The position numbers and the translations under genes were made by a program. Shown piece by piece: positions 1-13,000 of a stretch of 64,000 nucleotides of DNA; positions within the stretch are counted from its first letter, which is position 1; each line of letters opens with the position of its first letter. Under the pieces are notes generated by a model. That model saw nothing but the letters and a program-made list of their open reading frames with translations, did no database searches and was not told the DNA's origin. This stretch comes from Sclerurus mexicanus. Its lineage: Eukaryota > Chordata > Aves > Passeriformes > Furnariidae. Location of the stretch: assembly GCA_013396755.1 (NCBI GenBank), contig VWZF01003842.1:1217442-1281441 (forward strand). Direction: 5' to 3'.

Positions 1-3000
1 TCAAGCCTGCTCCGGTGTTTAGCATCTAAGTTTGCGCTGGTTAACAGCACGTTAAAAAGACATTTTTAAAAGGACATTTTCTCAGATTCTCAGAATTTGG
101 GTGTTTAGGAAGTCCACACACTTTAACCTACGCAGCTAATGGTGCAAATGACGTTTGAGTACCTCTTCTGAGGTGTGCCAGCATCACAGTTTTCCCTTAC
201 CTATCTACTCAGACAGGGACAAAGTTTTGAGTAGTTAACAGTAAACAAAACCGCACAATTGCTGATGGACTTAGATATTTTTTTTTTGAGAACTGATTAT
301 TCTAATACAATTTGCCATATTTTTTCCTCTTCTTAAAATCTGAGACTGACATGCCTCTAGTCAAAGAATCATTGTTGACTTGGATTTAAGGGTTTATCTC
401 TATTAACAACATTAGTATTAGGGTGATCACTTTGTTTAAATTGTACTAAGTTGAAATATTAATGTGTGTGCCCAGCTGTGTTGTGAAAGAGATCTTACTA
501 TGTGCTCGATTGAACTAGCTGTGGTCCACCTTATATGCTTCACTCATTGCTGATGGTGTCAAGGGTGTATTGCATGGAAAAAGCTGTAACAGGGGAATAC
601 TGTCTCTGCTACATGGTGCTTTGTGAACCCCCTCCTGCTTAAAGGTCAAAATGCTGAGGTCTATAAAACTCACCTTCAGACTTCCTTCCAATGCAAGGAT
701 GAAAAGCAGATGTACAACTGACAAACTGTTCACACTGTTAAGTACATCAAGTGCACTGCATTCCCATTATAGTAGTAGTATTTGAACAGAGAGGAATGGT
801 GGGCATTGGTACAAGTCTGCTGCTCTTCTTGTAGACTGGTTATACTGGATGGGCCCAGGCAGAGCTGCAGCAGCTGCTGGGCAGTGTGCAGGTGCAACAG
901 TGTGCAGGCAGAAATGAACTGGAAGCAACCATCAAACCCGACTTATGACTGTCAGAGGCAATTTGCGTGTGCTGATTTGTGTCCATCTGAGTCAACTCAT
1001 TTGTGGTTCCCTGTTGAAGTGTGGGAAAGTAAATGTAGGCCAGTGGCTGTATGCTGTTAGTGGGGTGTATGGTGATAGTGATTTTTTTGAGGGATCCCAG
1101 GTAACGTTGTTATGGAGCTGTCTGTCAAAGTAACCATGAAACCAGACAGTCTGCACTGAATAGTCAGTCAGCTGATACCCTAATTTCCTGTTGGCCTTTC
1201 AGCATGCAAAACTGTGGATGGTTTACATTTGAGATAAACAGAGAACTTTCCTCCCTGCTGCTTTGTGCACCTGTGTCCAGCTGTACGACATGAGCTGCAG
1301 AATGATATAGGAGATATATGTGGGAAAGGGAGAGGGGACATGGCATTTTAATTGTCTTATTCACAATTGAATATTAAGTCTGGTTTTCAGATTATCTGCC
1401 TACTATCAGTGGTCAACAAGACCACAGTGAATCACAGTGGAGTCACAACCCAGTATGTGGAGTCTTTAATCTTAGGTAAAAATATTCATAAACATATACT
1501 CCACTTATAGAAAATGTTGGGACTTGGTGGTACTCTGCAACCTGAAAAACATGGAAATTGTCATTCATCATAAAGACTGTGAAAAAAGGAAAGAAATTGA
1601 GGTATAGGAAAAGAAATACGGTTTTAAAATATTTTTTCAGGATGGATACTAAGCAAGAAAGATGCAGAGTCATAGATTCACATGACTGTGTTTCTGTGTG
1701 AAATCTAGAAAGCAGGAGTCAAAGGTAACACCCTATACCCCATCACCTCTTGCAGAGACACCCTGGGGTCTGTCAAGTCCTTGTTTCAAATGTCCATGTT
1801 ATGGGAGCTTCTCCCATTTTTTCAGTGCTTACCTCTGGATCACAGAAAGTAAGCTACCTTGGTTGTTTCTTGGTCAAGATGTAAAAGAGGGTAGGGGACA
1901 AAGCCCTTACCATAGCTGCAATAGCCAGAGACATTCACCAGAGCATGGATGTTCAGTGGGGTCTGCTTTCATCTACCTCAAGGTTCTTCTTATATTACAT
2001 AGGAAAAAGAAAGATTGTTTTCTTAAATTCATCTCAGCATCTATAAGGAGGAGCTGAAAGGCCTCCAGAATAAACCAATAAGTTGCATGCTTAGCGACTG
2101 GGTTTGAGTGGAAAAACAGTGAGACCAGGCATGCCTGGGTTGGCCTTCTTCCACAGAGCCTATCTTTGGTTGCCAGTGCCTCCTTGTTTTTCAGCTTTTC
2201 TTTACAGGGTGGGTTTCTTGTTGCCCCAGATCCCTTTCCAGCTCCTCTGCAGCTTTTCGCTACAGTTCCCAGTAGGAGCCTCCATTTTTGGCCCTACTCT
2301 CATGCAATGTCTTATGACAGCTGTTTGTATTTTCCTATATCCCAGTGACTCTCATCCTCTCTGCATTTGAGTTGGAAAGCTTATGTGCTTCATGCTGACT
2401 CTTTCTATCAGTGCAGGCTTTATCCACATCATTCTGTTTCTGAAGCAGGGATTTCATATTTACCAAAAAGAGCATGTGTGACAAGAGTATGGGGATTTGG
2501 TATAGTATTTTTTTTCCCCTCTTCTGCATATCGGTTTCTAAACTGCAGTGTGAACAATGGTCATCTGAAATTTAATAGTCCCCTACCTTTTTAAAACATT
2601 CAGTGTGTCTGTGTGCAAAAACTGTACTCTAGCCTTGTCATCTGACCCCTCTGATTGTGTGTCACCTGCCTGGACAATGCCTGTGGATTTCCTGTGGGCT
2701 CTAGCACTGAGAAAGGCTTCACTTGGGATCACAGAAAGGATCTGGGCGCTGCAATGGACACCCAGGAACTGCTGCTGGTGGGGCTGGCTTACAAAAGATG
2801 GGGGGAGAACAGCTCTGTCCCACTGCTGCCACCTTTTTTATTTGGACTTTATTGGGCTGTCTTAAATTGGTTTATGCTTTAGCTTGTTCTATTGTGTTGA
2901 GTAGATTTGTAGGAGTGGGTCCTGAAATAAACAATTATGCTAAATTTGAGTTTGTTAGAGTAATGTCCGTGTAACTTCTGTGCTATTTTGGGGCTCAGTA

Positions 3001-3941
3001 TTTATACTGTTCATACTGTAGTTAATTTCTGGGTCTGTGTTCTAAATATTGATTCTTACTGGTTGCAGCTGAAAACTTTTAATGTGTATTTGTAGTATAC
3101 ATTAAGTATAAGGACGTTTAGAGTGAGAGTGACAAGAATGGAGTGAAGATCTTGCTACATAATTTAAAATGCTTTTCCATTTTTGAAAACATTGATACTT
3201 ATCAACAGAAGATATTACTCAAAAATATGGCAGGATGATATTAAGTTACAGAAGTGGTTTTGTGAATCCTGACTTCTGTATAAGATTTGTTTTAGATTCT
3301 TTGTGCACTTGTGGTCAGAACCTCACTGTTATTTGTCAATTTAGCCATTGATGCAGAAGGGCTGACATTTTATGATTCACCTGCAGGTACTTTGAACATT
3401 TATTTTTGAAATTTTTTTGATGTTGATATAGTTGAAGTTTATGATTCTATTGTATACAAATACTTGATATTTTTCTCAAATATGTTTTTAATTACATTTT
3501 GTACTATAATCTGCTGTTTGTAATAGTATTAATTTTTGTTGTAGTGGGTATGTTTCCTGTTTGAATTATTTCTTTGAGAAAAAAATGGAGTTCTGCCACT
3601 AGAACAAAACTTAGCTTTTAGAAAATTTACTAGATTTTATTCTTTATTTTGGAATTGTTTTGTGATGGTTTTTTTTTTTGAACTAAAAATAATTTCGAAT
3701 TTTCATTTAAGTCTATCTTTTGTTAGCTTAGAGTTGGGTTTCCTTGCTGCATGTCATTTCTCATCTATGTGCTGGTAGCTCTGACATTTTCCAGTTTGTC
3801 ACATTTTCATGTGGAAATTACATAATGCATGCAGTGGCTGCATAGTTGTGCTTTATCTTGGTCAGACAAAGAAGCAAAATATTAATTGGCAGGCAGAAAT
3901 ACTTTGATGATTATGTAGTGATAAACCTTTCTTATTTTCAG
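1..3941. other. EDARADD intron 1 or 5' flank
   Basis: No exon is recognised with confidence here. The DNA is AT-rich, with short T runs (about 277-288 and 3669-3680). The first EDARADD coding exon, which in mammals has alternative forms, is not seen and probably lies upstream. A weak 42-nt exon candidate at 3345-3386 is listed separately. Several open frames of 60-120 codons occur but lack splice or family support. Confidence 0.5.
3345..3386 (+). other. candidate small EDARADD exon (unproven)
   Basis: A 42-nt segment is framed by a pyrimidine-rich acceptor (ending TTTAG) and a good donor (CAG|GTACTT). It is open in the phase that would enter and leave with one base, and it reads IDAEGLTFYDSPAG. 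Its exit phase fits the next EDARADD exon. I know of no homologous segment in mammalian EDARADD, so this could be a lineage-specific or first-exon alternative, or chance. Confidence 0.22.
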
Positions 3942-4003
3942 CAGATCATGCAGCAAAAGAGCCAGTGGAGGATACTGATCCAAGTACTCTTTCCTTAACG
4001 ATG
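3942..4003 (+). CDS. EDARADD: EDARADD exon 2
   Basis: The acceptor is TTTTCAG|CAG|ATC, a tandem NAGNAG, so the exon may begin at 3942 or 3945. The donor is ATG|GTATGT. It enters with two bases of a split codon and leaves in phase 0. It encodes DHAAKEPVEDTDPSTLSLTM, the most conserved N-terminal segment of the protein. Confidence 0.93.
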
Positions 4004-7000
4004 GTATGTGTTTCTCTTCTAATACACTTCAAATCATTATAGCTCTCCATTGTTATATAATGCGGAAGTGACGTAGAACATTCAAGGATGCTAACTCAAA
4101 CTGTGAGTGTATATATATGTAAGATTTTGCTTATCTGTATGATTGCACAAACAAATTTTAATTTACTAACCTTGTGGAGTTAAAGTGTAAATAAAAATAC
4201 CAATCAGTGCATCAGCTGAATTGGATGGAATCAGCAGAGCTGTCCACGTGATAGCCTCCAGAGGCTATGATAGTGCCACCGTTTTCATTTAAGAAAACCC
4301 CAAGAACAGAGAAAAATTGGTGCTCACGTTCTTCTGTCTATATAATTTGGAGGCATAAGAAAACCCACCTGGGGCTTAAAATGTCAATTGCACTAAGCTA
4401 TTATTCCTTCCTATGCTGGATGAGTGGAAGTTGTGGAAAGGTAGTACCAAACAGCGGTGCCTCAGGCAGGCACGGGTGAACATCGGGAGAGACCAAACAG
4501 AGCCCTCTAGTGCTTACTGGCAGAGGAGCATCGTTTGGGACAAATGTCTTAGGATATCGAGCGTGCCAGTCGTACGCTGAAGTAGGAGTATATCTGCTGG
4601 AGTAGAAGCGATATGAAATTTTATGAAGTCTTTCAATGTGGTTTGGTTTTTTTGTTGTTGTTGTTCTGGTTTGTTTTTTTGGCGTTTTGGTTTGGGGTTT
4701 TTTTTCTTTTTTCTTTTTTAGTGTTGTGATTATTCCAGGGAAAATTTACAGTGCCATGTATCCCAGAGAAGACTATTGTCAAATGTAGTTATGTAAATGG
4801 ATTGAAATGCATTAGTTTATTTTATGACTGGCAAGTGAGAAAATTATTGCTTTGCCCTGGTGTTTTCTTTCCATTTTGAAGCTTTGCAACAGGGACTCAG
4901 GAGACTCTGAAATTTTTACGTGTACTTTAATGCTGTTCCTTCACTGGGATCCATTATTGCAGTATGTTTATGTGCATTTGTGCTAGCAAGTTTCAGTAAA
5001 AATTATAGACTTTGGTTTTGTGGACTGAATAAATTAGATACTGTATTTTGCTATGGGGAGTTTTTTTAAAGGTGATGAGAAGTTGCTACATCTGAGACAA
5101 ATTGAGTTTTCTTAACGTACCTCCCACCATTAAACTAAGGTCTTTTAATCTGTTTGCTTAGTTATGAGCTTCTTTAGAAGCCACACCTACTTTTGTGTAA
5201 GCATAGGAGTCATGGGAAGGGAGATAGATTTCAGGCATAATAGTAAGTTACTGCTTACTACTTATAATAGTAAGTTATAACATCCATACAAATCAGTATC
5301 CATCTCCTTAAACTCAGTAATAATAATTTTCTATTGCATCTTAATTGGCTGTTTTAGAACAGAAGGGGAAAATATTTTTTTTCAACATAGTAATATTTTA
5401 TCAAAAACTCCTATCTGCTAAAAGAGCAATTTAAGTCATCTTTGTTCTTCCTGATATGCATTAGACTTTAAAGATTAACTTGCTACTTAAGTGCAAAATT
5501 TCTTTCCCGATCTCTGCTGTTTCATTCGAAAGTAATAGCTTTAAAAATACTGTAGCAAAGCAGCAGTTTCTATTACTCTTGCATGTGCTAATCAGAATTG
5601 CTAGTAGCATCTCAGTTCTCATGTAAGAAGCGTGTTCCTGTATCTGATGGGGAACAGATCAACTAGTAGTAACTTAAGAAATGCAACTATAATTATGCAG
5701 TTCTATATACTCTTTCTCCAACCCAATTACCCTCTAAATAACAAACATCTGTGTTTCTTGCCTTTTTGTGACAGACTGAAAAATATCCTGTCCAAGACAC
5801 AGGAGTACCTAAAGGTAAATATTGTAAATTCTGTCTGTTCAGGTGTCATATATTGTTGTTACATGCAATAAAACCAGTGGTGTTATCCAAAGATTGAAAT
5901 ACTCATACTTTTTCCTAGATATGCATGTTTTAAATGGAATATCCTCTTCTGTATTTTTAAGGTCAGTTTGGTGTGTATATCTAACTTGAAATTTCCTTCC
6001 AAAGTTTAGTTTTGATTTAAAAGTCAGTCTAAAACTACCAGTTCTCAGTCTATAAAGAAAACACAGTGATGCCATTGAAAAACAATGTTCAGACAACAGA
6101 CGGTAGAGATATCATAATGTTAGAAGATGTCTTTGAAGAGATTACCAATGCCTTCATGTTGTCAGAAATATAATCAAGAAATACCTTTCAGGTCTTTTGA
6201 CTCTGATTGCTTTCTCAGCTTAGAAGCAATCAACTCTTTATGCTGTCTTTTACCTCCAGGAGGTATTAATACCATCTACTATTAGGTCCACTCTGCACAA
6301 GTTGTTGCCTTTCCTCACTGAAAATGCAGTGAGGGAGTGCAGGTTCTGTATTGCACTGAAATCAAATATATGGATTACGCAGTGTGAATATCCACTTTAT
6401 GGTTTCCTTGACATGTGAGGTGTTTTTTTCTTTTTTGTCATCCCGGATTTCACCATTGGGCCTTGTCCATGGACAGGGGCTCAGCTGAGAAGCCCTCTGC
6501 AGGCAGTGTGTTCTCCATTCTGTGTTGCACAGCAGGTCTGCAGCAGGACAGACACAGGAAACTAGGAACAATGAAAACTTTTGCTGAGGAGTGTGAGCAG
6601 TATACCACGGGGTTTAAAGAAAGCTTGGAGATTATTCTGGGGGCTTGAGGAAGCCAGCCAGAGGAAATGAGCTGCTTTTTTGAAGTGCTGCTCAGTAGAA
6701 AAGGATAATGTGGGATGAAAACTATTTGAAGTCATAAACTACTTTCTCTTTAATTGCAAGTGGTTGGTTTGGACCTTCAAAATTGTTCATTAGCACTAAA
6801 GCAATTACACTGTAGCATTCTTTTCCATGTCCTGTTTTTTATTTCACCTATGACATTAGGTCCTCCTCAAAATTAATTAGGTCATTCCTAAATTTCAAAT
6901 TTGTCAAAGGTGTTTGAAATCTGAAATTGCATGTTTTGAATGCATTTAATTTAAAAATGAAAGCTAAGATGTAAGTAGAAATGTCAGCTCTTTCTGTAGA

Positions 7001-10000
7001 AAGGAAGTGAACTCTGTTTATATTTAGTTCTAGTTTTTGCTTCCCCTTGCCAAGTGTAAGAAGGTGTAAGTACTGATACAGCTTGACATTTCACATTTGG
7101 AGTTGAAAGTGATACAAATACTTCTTAGTATTCTGTTCATTTCCATGATTTAAATGTTTTTTTTTTGTTTGTTTCCTGAGAATGACTTTTCATAACTATT
7201 TCTATAAAAATACAGACTTAGAAATATGAATCTGAGAGATAAAAAATGTAACAGATGTGCAGGTGATTCTGTGTAACACACAATTATGTTTGCCTCAGAT
7301 TTAATGTTTGAATAGACAGTACATTGGCAGGAGTGGTTGTCTGTTGCTTTTATAGGTCAATTAATTAATGGGCCATGTTAGGGCCATAATTTATTAAAGT
7401 TCTTGGCACCCCTTACCAATTATGAAATAAAGGGGAGCTGAGGGAACTTCTTATCTTGCAGGGGTAGTCTTAATGTTATCATAATTTGATTATAATTCTA
7501 CCTCTGCTCAAATATAGAACAAATTTCACAGGTATTGTTTCCACAATTTTGATGCCCATGCTTTTCATTTTCAATCAGAGATTTTGTTTTGTTTTGTGTG
7601 GATTTTTTGTTTGTTTTTGTTTGTTTGGTTTTTGTTGTTGTTTGTGGACCTACAGTCATAAAGAATAACAATGATCCCTACTAAACATTGACCCTGCTAG
7701 GGGTGAAATACTATTTGGCTTCAAGTATCAAGTGTCTTATAAAACCAGAAAAAGAGGAAAATAATGATTTTGGGTTCTTTTTCCTTGCAAGTGTAAGGAT
7801 GAATTCTTTGATTCAGATCAACTTTTTGAGTGAGACAAGGAAATATGTCTTCTTACTCTTATCTGATGATTCATAAAGATAATAGATGTTCTTTAATGAG
7901 ATCTTGCCACTAGACAAACAGCAAATGGAAATGTACCAGCACTACAAACATAGTCACCACCATGGAGCATTCATGTGTATAAATGCATGTAGAATATAAC
8001 CTCTTTTAAGCTTGTCTTAATGGTTGATCAGCACCTGACCCAGGGGAATTATGCAAATGGTTTGATGAGGAGGACCCTATTAATCATGCAGAGTGAAATT
8101 TGTTCATTTGCACAGGGTTCACAAAGGGTTTATGTATACTTTCTATCCCATTTTGAGGGCTGAAGTGATGCTTGAAAGGTTAATAGAGTTTGTGCTGTAC
8201 TGGGGAATGCTGTGCTTTTCAGTGGACTCTCGGGCAGCTGATAAACACACTTTGAAAGGGATTATTTCAGTGATTCAGAAAATTTATGTGCAGTAGAAAC
8301 AAGTAGGATGAGCCCAGTTTGCAAAGGGGCAGGATAAAAAGGAAATATGGTACATATTTCAACAACTATCATTTTAAGTGTGATGAGAAAGGCAAAACAA
8401 AATTTATAGTGACTTGTGACAATCATCTTCAGCCTACTTTGATGTATTGGTTCAGTGAATATTCTGTAGTCAGCTTTCTGAAAGAAGAACATGACTCTTG
8501 CCTTAAAAGTAACGTGATGTTTGTTTAGAAAACAACTACTACTCTAATAGCTGATGTCTGCAAGGATTATATTTCTTTGCACAGTCATGCTCTGCATGAT
8601 TATTACAGTCTCCGCTGATTTAATATTTTTGGGTTTTAATCTAGCAATTCCCAGTGTTTGATCATGATATGTAGTTAAATTTTTTTGTGTTAGACATCTA
8701 TAATTTATGTTTGATAGTCTTACTATTTAAGTTTATATGTGAGCGGAAGACCAGTGTTTCACACTCTTTGTCTTAGATGAGGAATATCTGGCAGATCAAG
8801 TTACATTGGAAATTGCATCTGTTAACATCAAGACCCTTACATCAGATTCTGGCCTAATCCAACAGGTAAGAAAAATGGTATTTGAATGTGAAATTAGTTA
8901 TTGCTGTTGATTAAGTATGTTAACAAATAAATACATTTTCAGACTATGTCTGGAGAGCACAGAATCACTCAGTAAAAAAGACCAGAAATAGGCTGTCTTT
9001 CCAACAGTTCAATGAAATGAGGTTTTGTGGAGAAGAGCAAAAGAAACGTTATTTTATCATTAACACGAACTTTTTAGTTTAAATAGGTTTTGATTAGTGT
9101 GTACATGCTCTGAAGAAGAGACAGCAAATAGTTAAGGCTTTGTCATGCATGCTGTCCCTCTTTCCTGTTGAAAATAGGGCCAGGGCAGAGAATAAGTGAA
9201 GTAAGGAATCCTAGGTTTTGCCCTTTGGGAGGCATTCGAGTGTTTTGCTTTTATTTTGGGACACTGCTCTTCCCGTAGTTGAAGCACTCTTCACTGTTTG
9301 TGAAATCTTACATTGCCATGGGATGAGCAATGCTGAGTGACTCCCATGCTCCATGGTTATCATGTTTCAAGTGAATGTTATTTGCTGAATTTCAAATTGA
9401 TTCTCTTTGGGTTGAGCAGAAAACTTGGAGAAGAGAAATGAATGAGCATTTTCCAGCGAGACGAAGAATTAAAAGGAGTTCCTTATGCCAGAGTCCCAGC
9501 TGAATTTCATCAGAAACAAACATGGGTTTGGTATGCATTTCACAGATGATGGAGGTAACGGTTCATTCCCATCATCAAGAAGAAAGCATTTACTGACAGC
9601 TTAGAATCACTATAAAGATAATTCAGTGTATCAGGGTTTTCCATAGAGCTGGAAAACTTTCTGCGTACCTTCAGACTGTGCATAGGTTTATGGCTTTGAT
9701 TAGACCCTTATAGGTTGATTGGATCTTCATTGTGGGCAAAAAATGTTCTTGCTTAGTGCCTTCTTTTCATGGGCATTAACCCTACATTGTCATATTGCAA
9801 TTATGAGATGAAAATGATCTTGAATAAATCTGAGTGCAACTGACTTGATATAAGTGGATAATGACTGATTGGTAAAAATATGAATTTTGAAAACAGATGT
9901 ATGGCACAGGTAAGTACACTTGCATTCCTTGTACGTTTTGCCATACTACCCACTCTTGTTATTTTTTTTTATCACAACACGTGTATAATGACATAAAGGC

Positions 10001-13000
10001 ATATAGGTATCAGCTTTCACAATACAGTTTGAATTTCCATGAGTTCCAAAACTTTGGGTAATGTTACTGAAATTCAGGACAGCAACTAAGTGAATAGCAT
10101 CTGCTTTTCTTTTTTTAATTTTTATTTTTATAAATATAATTTACTTGTTTGTGTCTTTTGAAGTAGATCTCTGGGGAAGCTGAGCTGTGCTGGGAAGTCC
10201 ATCTTTCTCCTAATGAGTTACCCTTCTGGGAATTTGCTTCTCAGGGCTCAATAATAACATTCTGCCTTTTTAAGGAATTTGTGGCAGTGGAGACAACGAC
10301 TGTAATCAGGATCTTCATATTTAGTTTTTCTTAAACTTTGGGTGCTCATGTGTTGCTATGAAGGCCAAATTTATGTTTAAAAAGTGGAGTCCAGATAAAG
10401 CTGTCATGGTGCCAGTGGAAAAGTAAACTAGTAGAAGATAATGATAAGGTTTATTCTGTTGCAATTAGCATGTGCAGTGTAAGATCTCTCTTGAGCAGAG
10501 AACAGACATTTTGATGTTGCATGTGTGATCTTGCAGTTTTCAAGAATAAAGAAGTGCTCAAAACAGTATGCAAATTTTTCCTTTCCTAACTAAGTCTGTA
10601 AATATTTTGGAGATCATTCACCTACTTTATAATAGGGTTGTGAACATATGCAAGTTCACCAAAACAACTGAATGTCTATATTCTATTTTTAGTGGATTTC
10701 TTAGTAAAGAAGGTGTAGCAGGTAGGAATAGAGTATCTTATTACACTATATTTTTACCCATATAATGACTTGTGTTTGCATGCACAACCTGCAAAATGTT
10801 AAGAAGCCTGCTGTGATAGTTTTGGAAGAATGACGCAGTACAAAAAAAAATCAACAATACTTTATTACAGCTATCTAAGGGGAAAATCCCCTTCTGCTTT
10901 CATCTTTAAATCCTCAACAGAAGAAAGCTATTTCACCTGGCTCCACACCCGCATAGTTAAATCAGGGCAGCTGCAGTTTCCCGCAGTTTGAGGATCAAGG
11001 GTTGTCTTCCAGTTTTTGGATGTTGCTAGGTAGTAGAATTTTAATGTTACAACATGTGTTACAGTCTCAAACTGCTAAGACATTTCATTATGTATAATTA
11101 GCAGCTGAAAAGCCACTGAGGAATGTTTACTTCCAACAGGAGGAGGGTTAGATGTCAGCCAGCAGAAATGTTCAAGTCACCTGTTGTCTAAAAAAGCTTC
11201 CTATGTATGTAAAGAAGTTTGTAAAAAAAGCTCAACCACTTTTCCTAAATCAGTGAAACAATCCCTTACTGATGCATGTTACCGGCAAAGTCATTACTTT
11301 TTTTAAATCACAAAACATTTAAAAAATCTTTAGTCAAACCATGAATGGCTGATCAGCTGTTGAGGGTTCAAGAGCAAATTATTCAAAAGATAAAATTCTA
11401 TGGCATATCATTAATAAAGATGACATTGTTCAGTGAATACAACCAACGGGATTGTTTTGTGAGCCAAAACGTGGAAATGCTTCCTGAAAAGACTGCAGAT
11501 TATTAGTAATTCCTCAAAACCTCATACATTCCCTGTATGACGTTAAAAGAATCCCAAGCTACTTGTAAGTAATCTCTAGCCAGTTGCAAATTAGCCAAAT
11601 AGTTATTCTGGTGTTCAAGTACATTGTTTTATTTTGATTTATATTTATTTTCTGCTTTGTAGCCAGAAGACAAAGACACACAAAACCATACTGACGAATC
11701 ACTTTCAGGTAATGTGCCAGCTTTCTTGTTCTAAATATTTTATTCCTAGATGTTCTTTGGAAGTACTTTGAAAGTTTTTAATAAACTGCTATTTATCATA
11801 ACCAAGAACTGCCTGGATAAGCAGTACTTGTGGAGCTCATTTCATTACATGTGTCATTTACAGTTTCCTCTTTGTTTTAAGAGGTTGGTGATCAATAATG
11901 CAGACCTAACAAAATGTGTAAGTTGGGCTTTCCAAATGCATCTAGCACATCCACTTTTAGAAGTGATCTGTAAATAGCTGGCAGTAGGCTGTGGGGGCTT
12001 ATCCCATAATCGTATGAGCTCTGCTGTGCGAGGGAGGTGTGTGTATGATATACAGTTCTCGTAGTCTAGCAGTGAGAAACTGAGAGTTTCCTATTAGTAA
12101 AGAAGCTTGTCCTATCAAGTAGCATTAGAATCATGCGATTAGTTGGGTAGGTCATCATTAGCCTGTCAGTGTCTAACACAAGGTATCTTGAAAAAGCAGG
12201 ATTCTTTATAATGCTTTTGATAGTCTTGCAGATGGTATAGCATAAAAAGCAGGTTGGTTTAGTTTTGTTTACTTATAACTGTGCCCTTTTACAGGACTGT
12301 TTTCCTTACCCCTTCTTCCCTGCTTTTATTGGATGATAAAACTTACTCTGGCATCCCTGCCAGAGTAAATAAGATGAAGTTCAGATACGGTGCTCTCCTG
12401 CCCTTTTTGCTCAGCCAGAACTTTGATTAGATTATATTAATTTTGCCTTGTTTGTGTAAGTAAATGTTGGTATGAATGAAGCAAGAAAATTTTGTCTCAC
12501 TTCAGCAAGAGCTTAGGGTGCACAAGAAGAACAGAAGAGTTAACATACATATTTCTTTAGTGAACAGCTGCGAGGCCCGTGGAATACCTGTGAGCAAACA
12601 TGTCACCAGCACATGTTTGCCCTTAACAGGGAATCTAAGCATTTGTATGAAGCTATGTGTCTGCAGCACTGTTGTTGCTGCATGCTCTAACTTGTTGAAA
12701 ACTTCAGAAGTTGCCTTTGGCCTGCTAAAAAAGCAACCCGATGAGCAGTGTTACAAAAATAACAATAGCCTGTTCGTTCCCTAAAAACACAATACTAAAT
12801 TCATGCAGGCACTATGTTCAGCTCACAATTTCATGGCCTTTCTGGATTTTTCACACAATGTGACAATAATTACTGCAAATAAATTAATAGTAATTGGGAA
12901 ATAAAGCACCACAAAACCCCACAAACAAACAACCTTAACAAATGCTGTTGTCCATATGAGTAGGTGACACTAAGTACCACATTTGTCCTTTGCCATAGAT

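Noticed and set aside
782..1060. 92-codon + strand frame near the left edge as an EDARADD first exon
   Set aside because: No similarity to either mammalian N-terminus and no suitable donor joining to exon 2.
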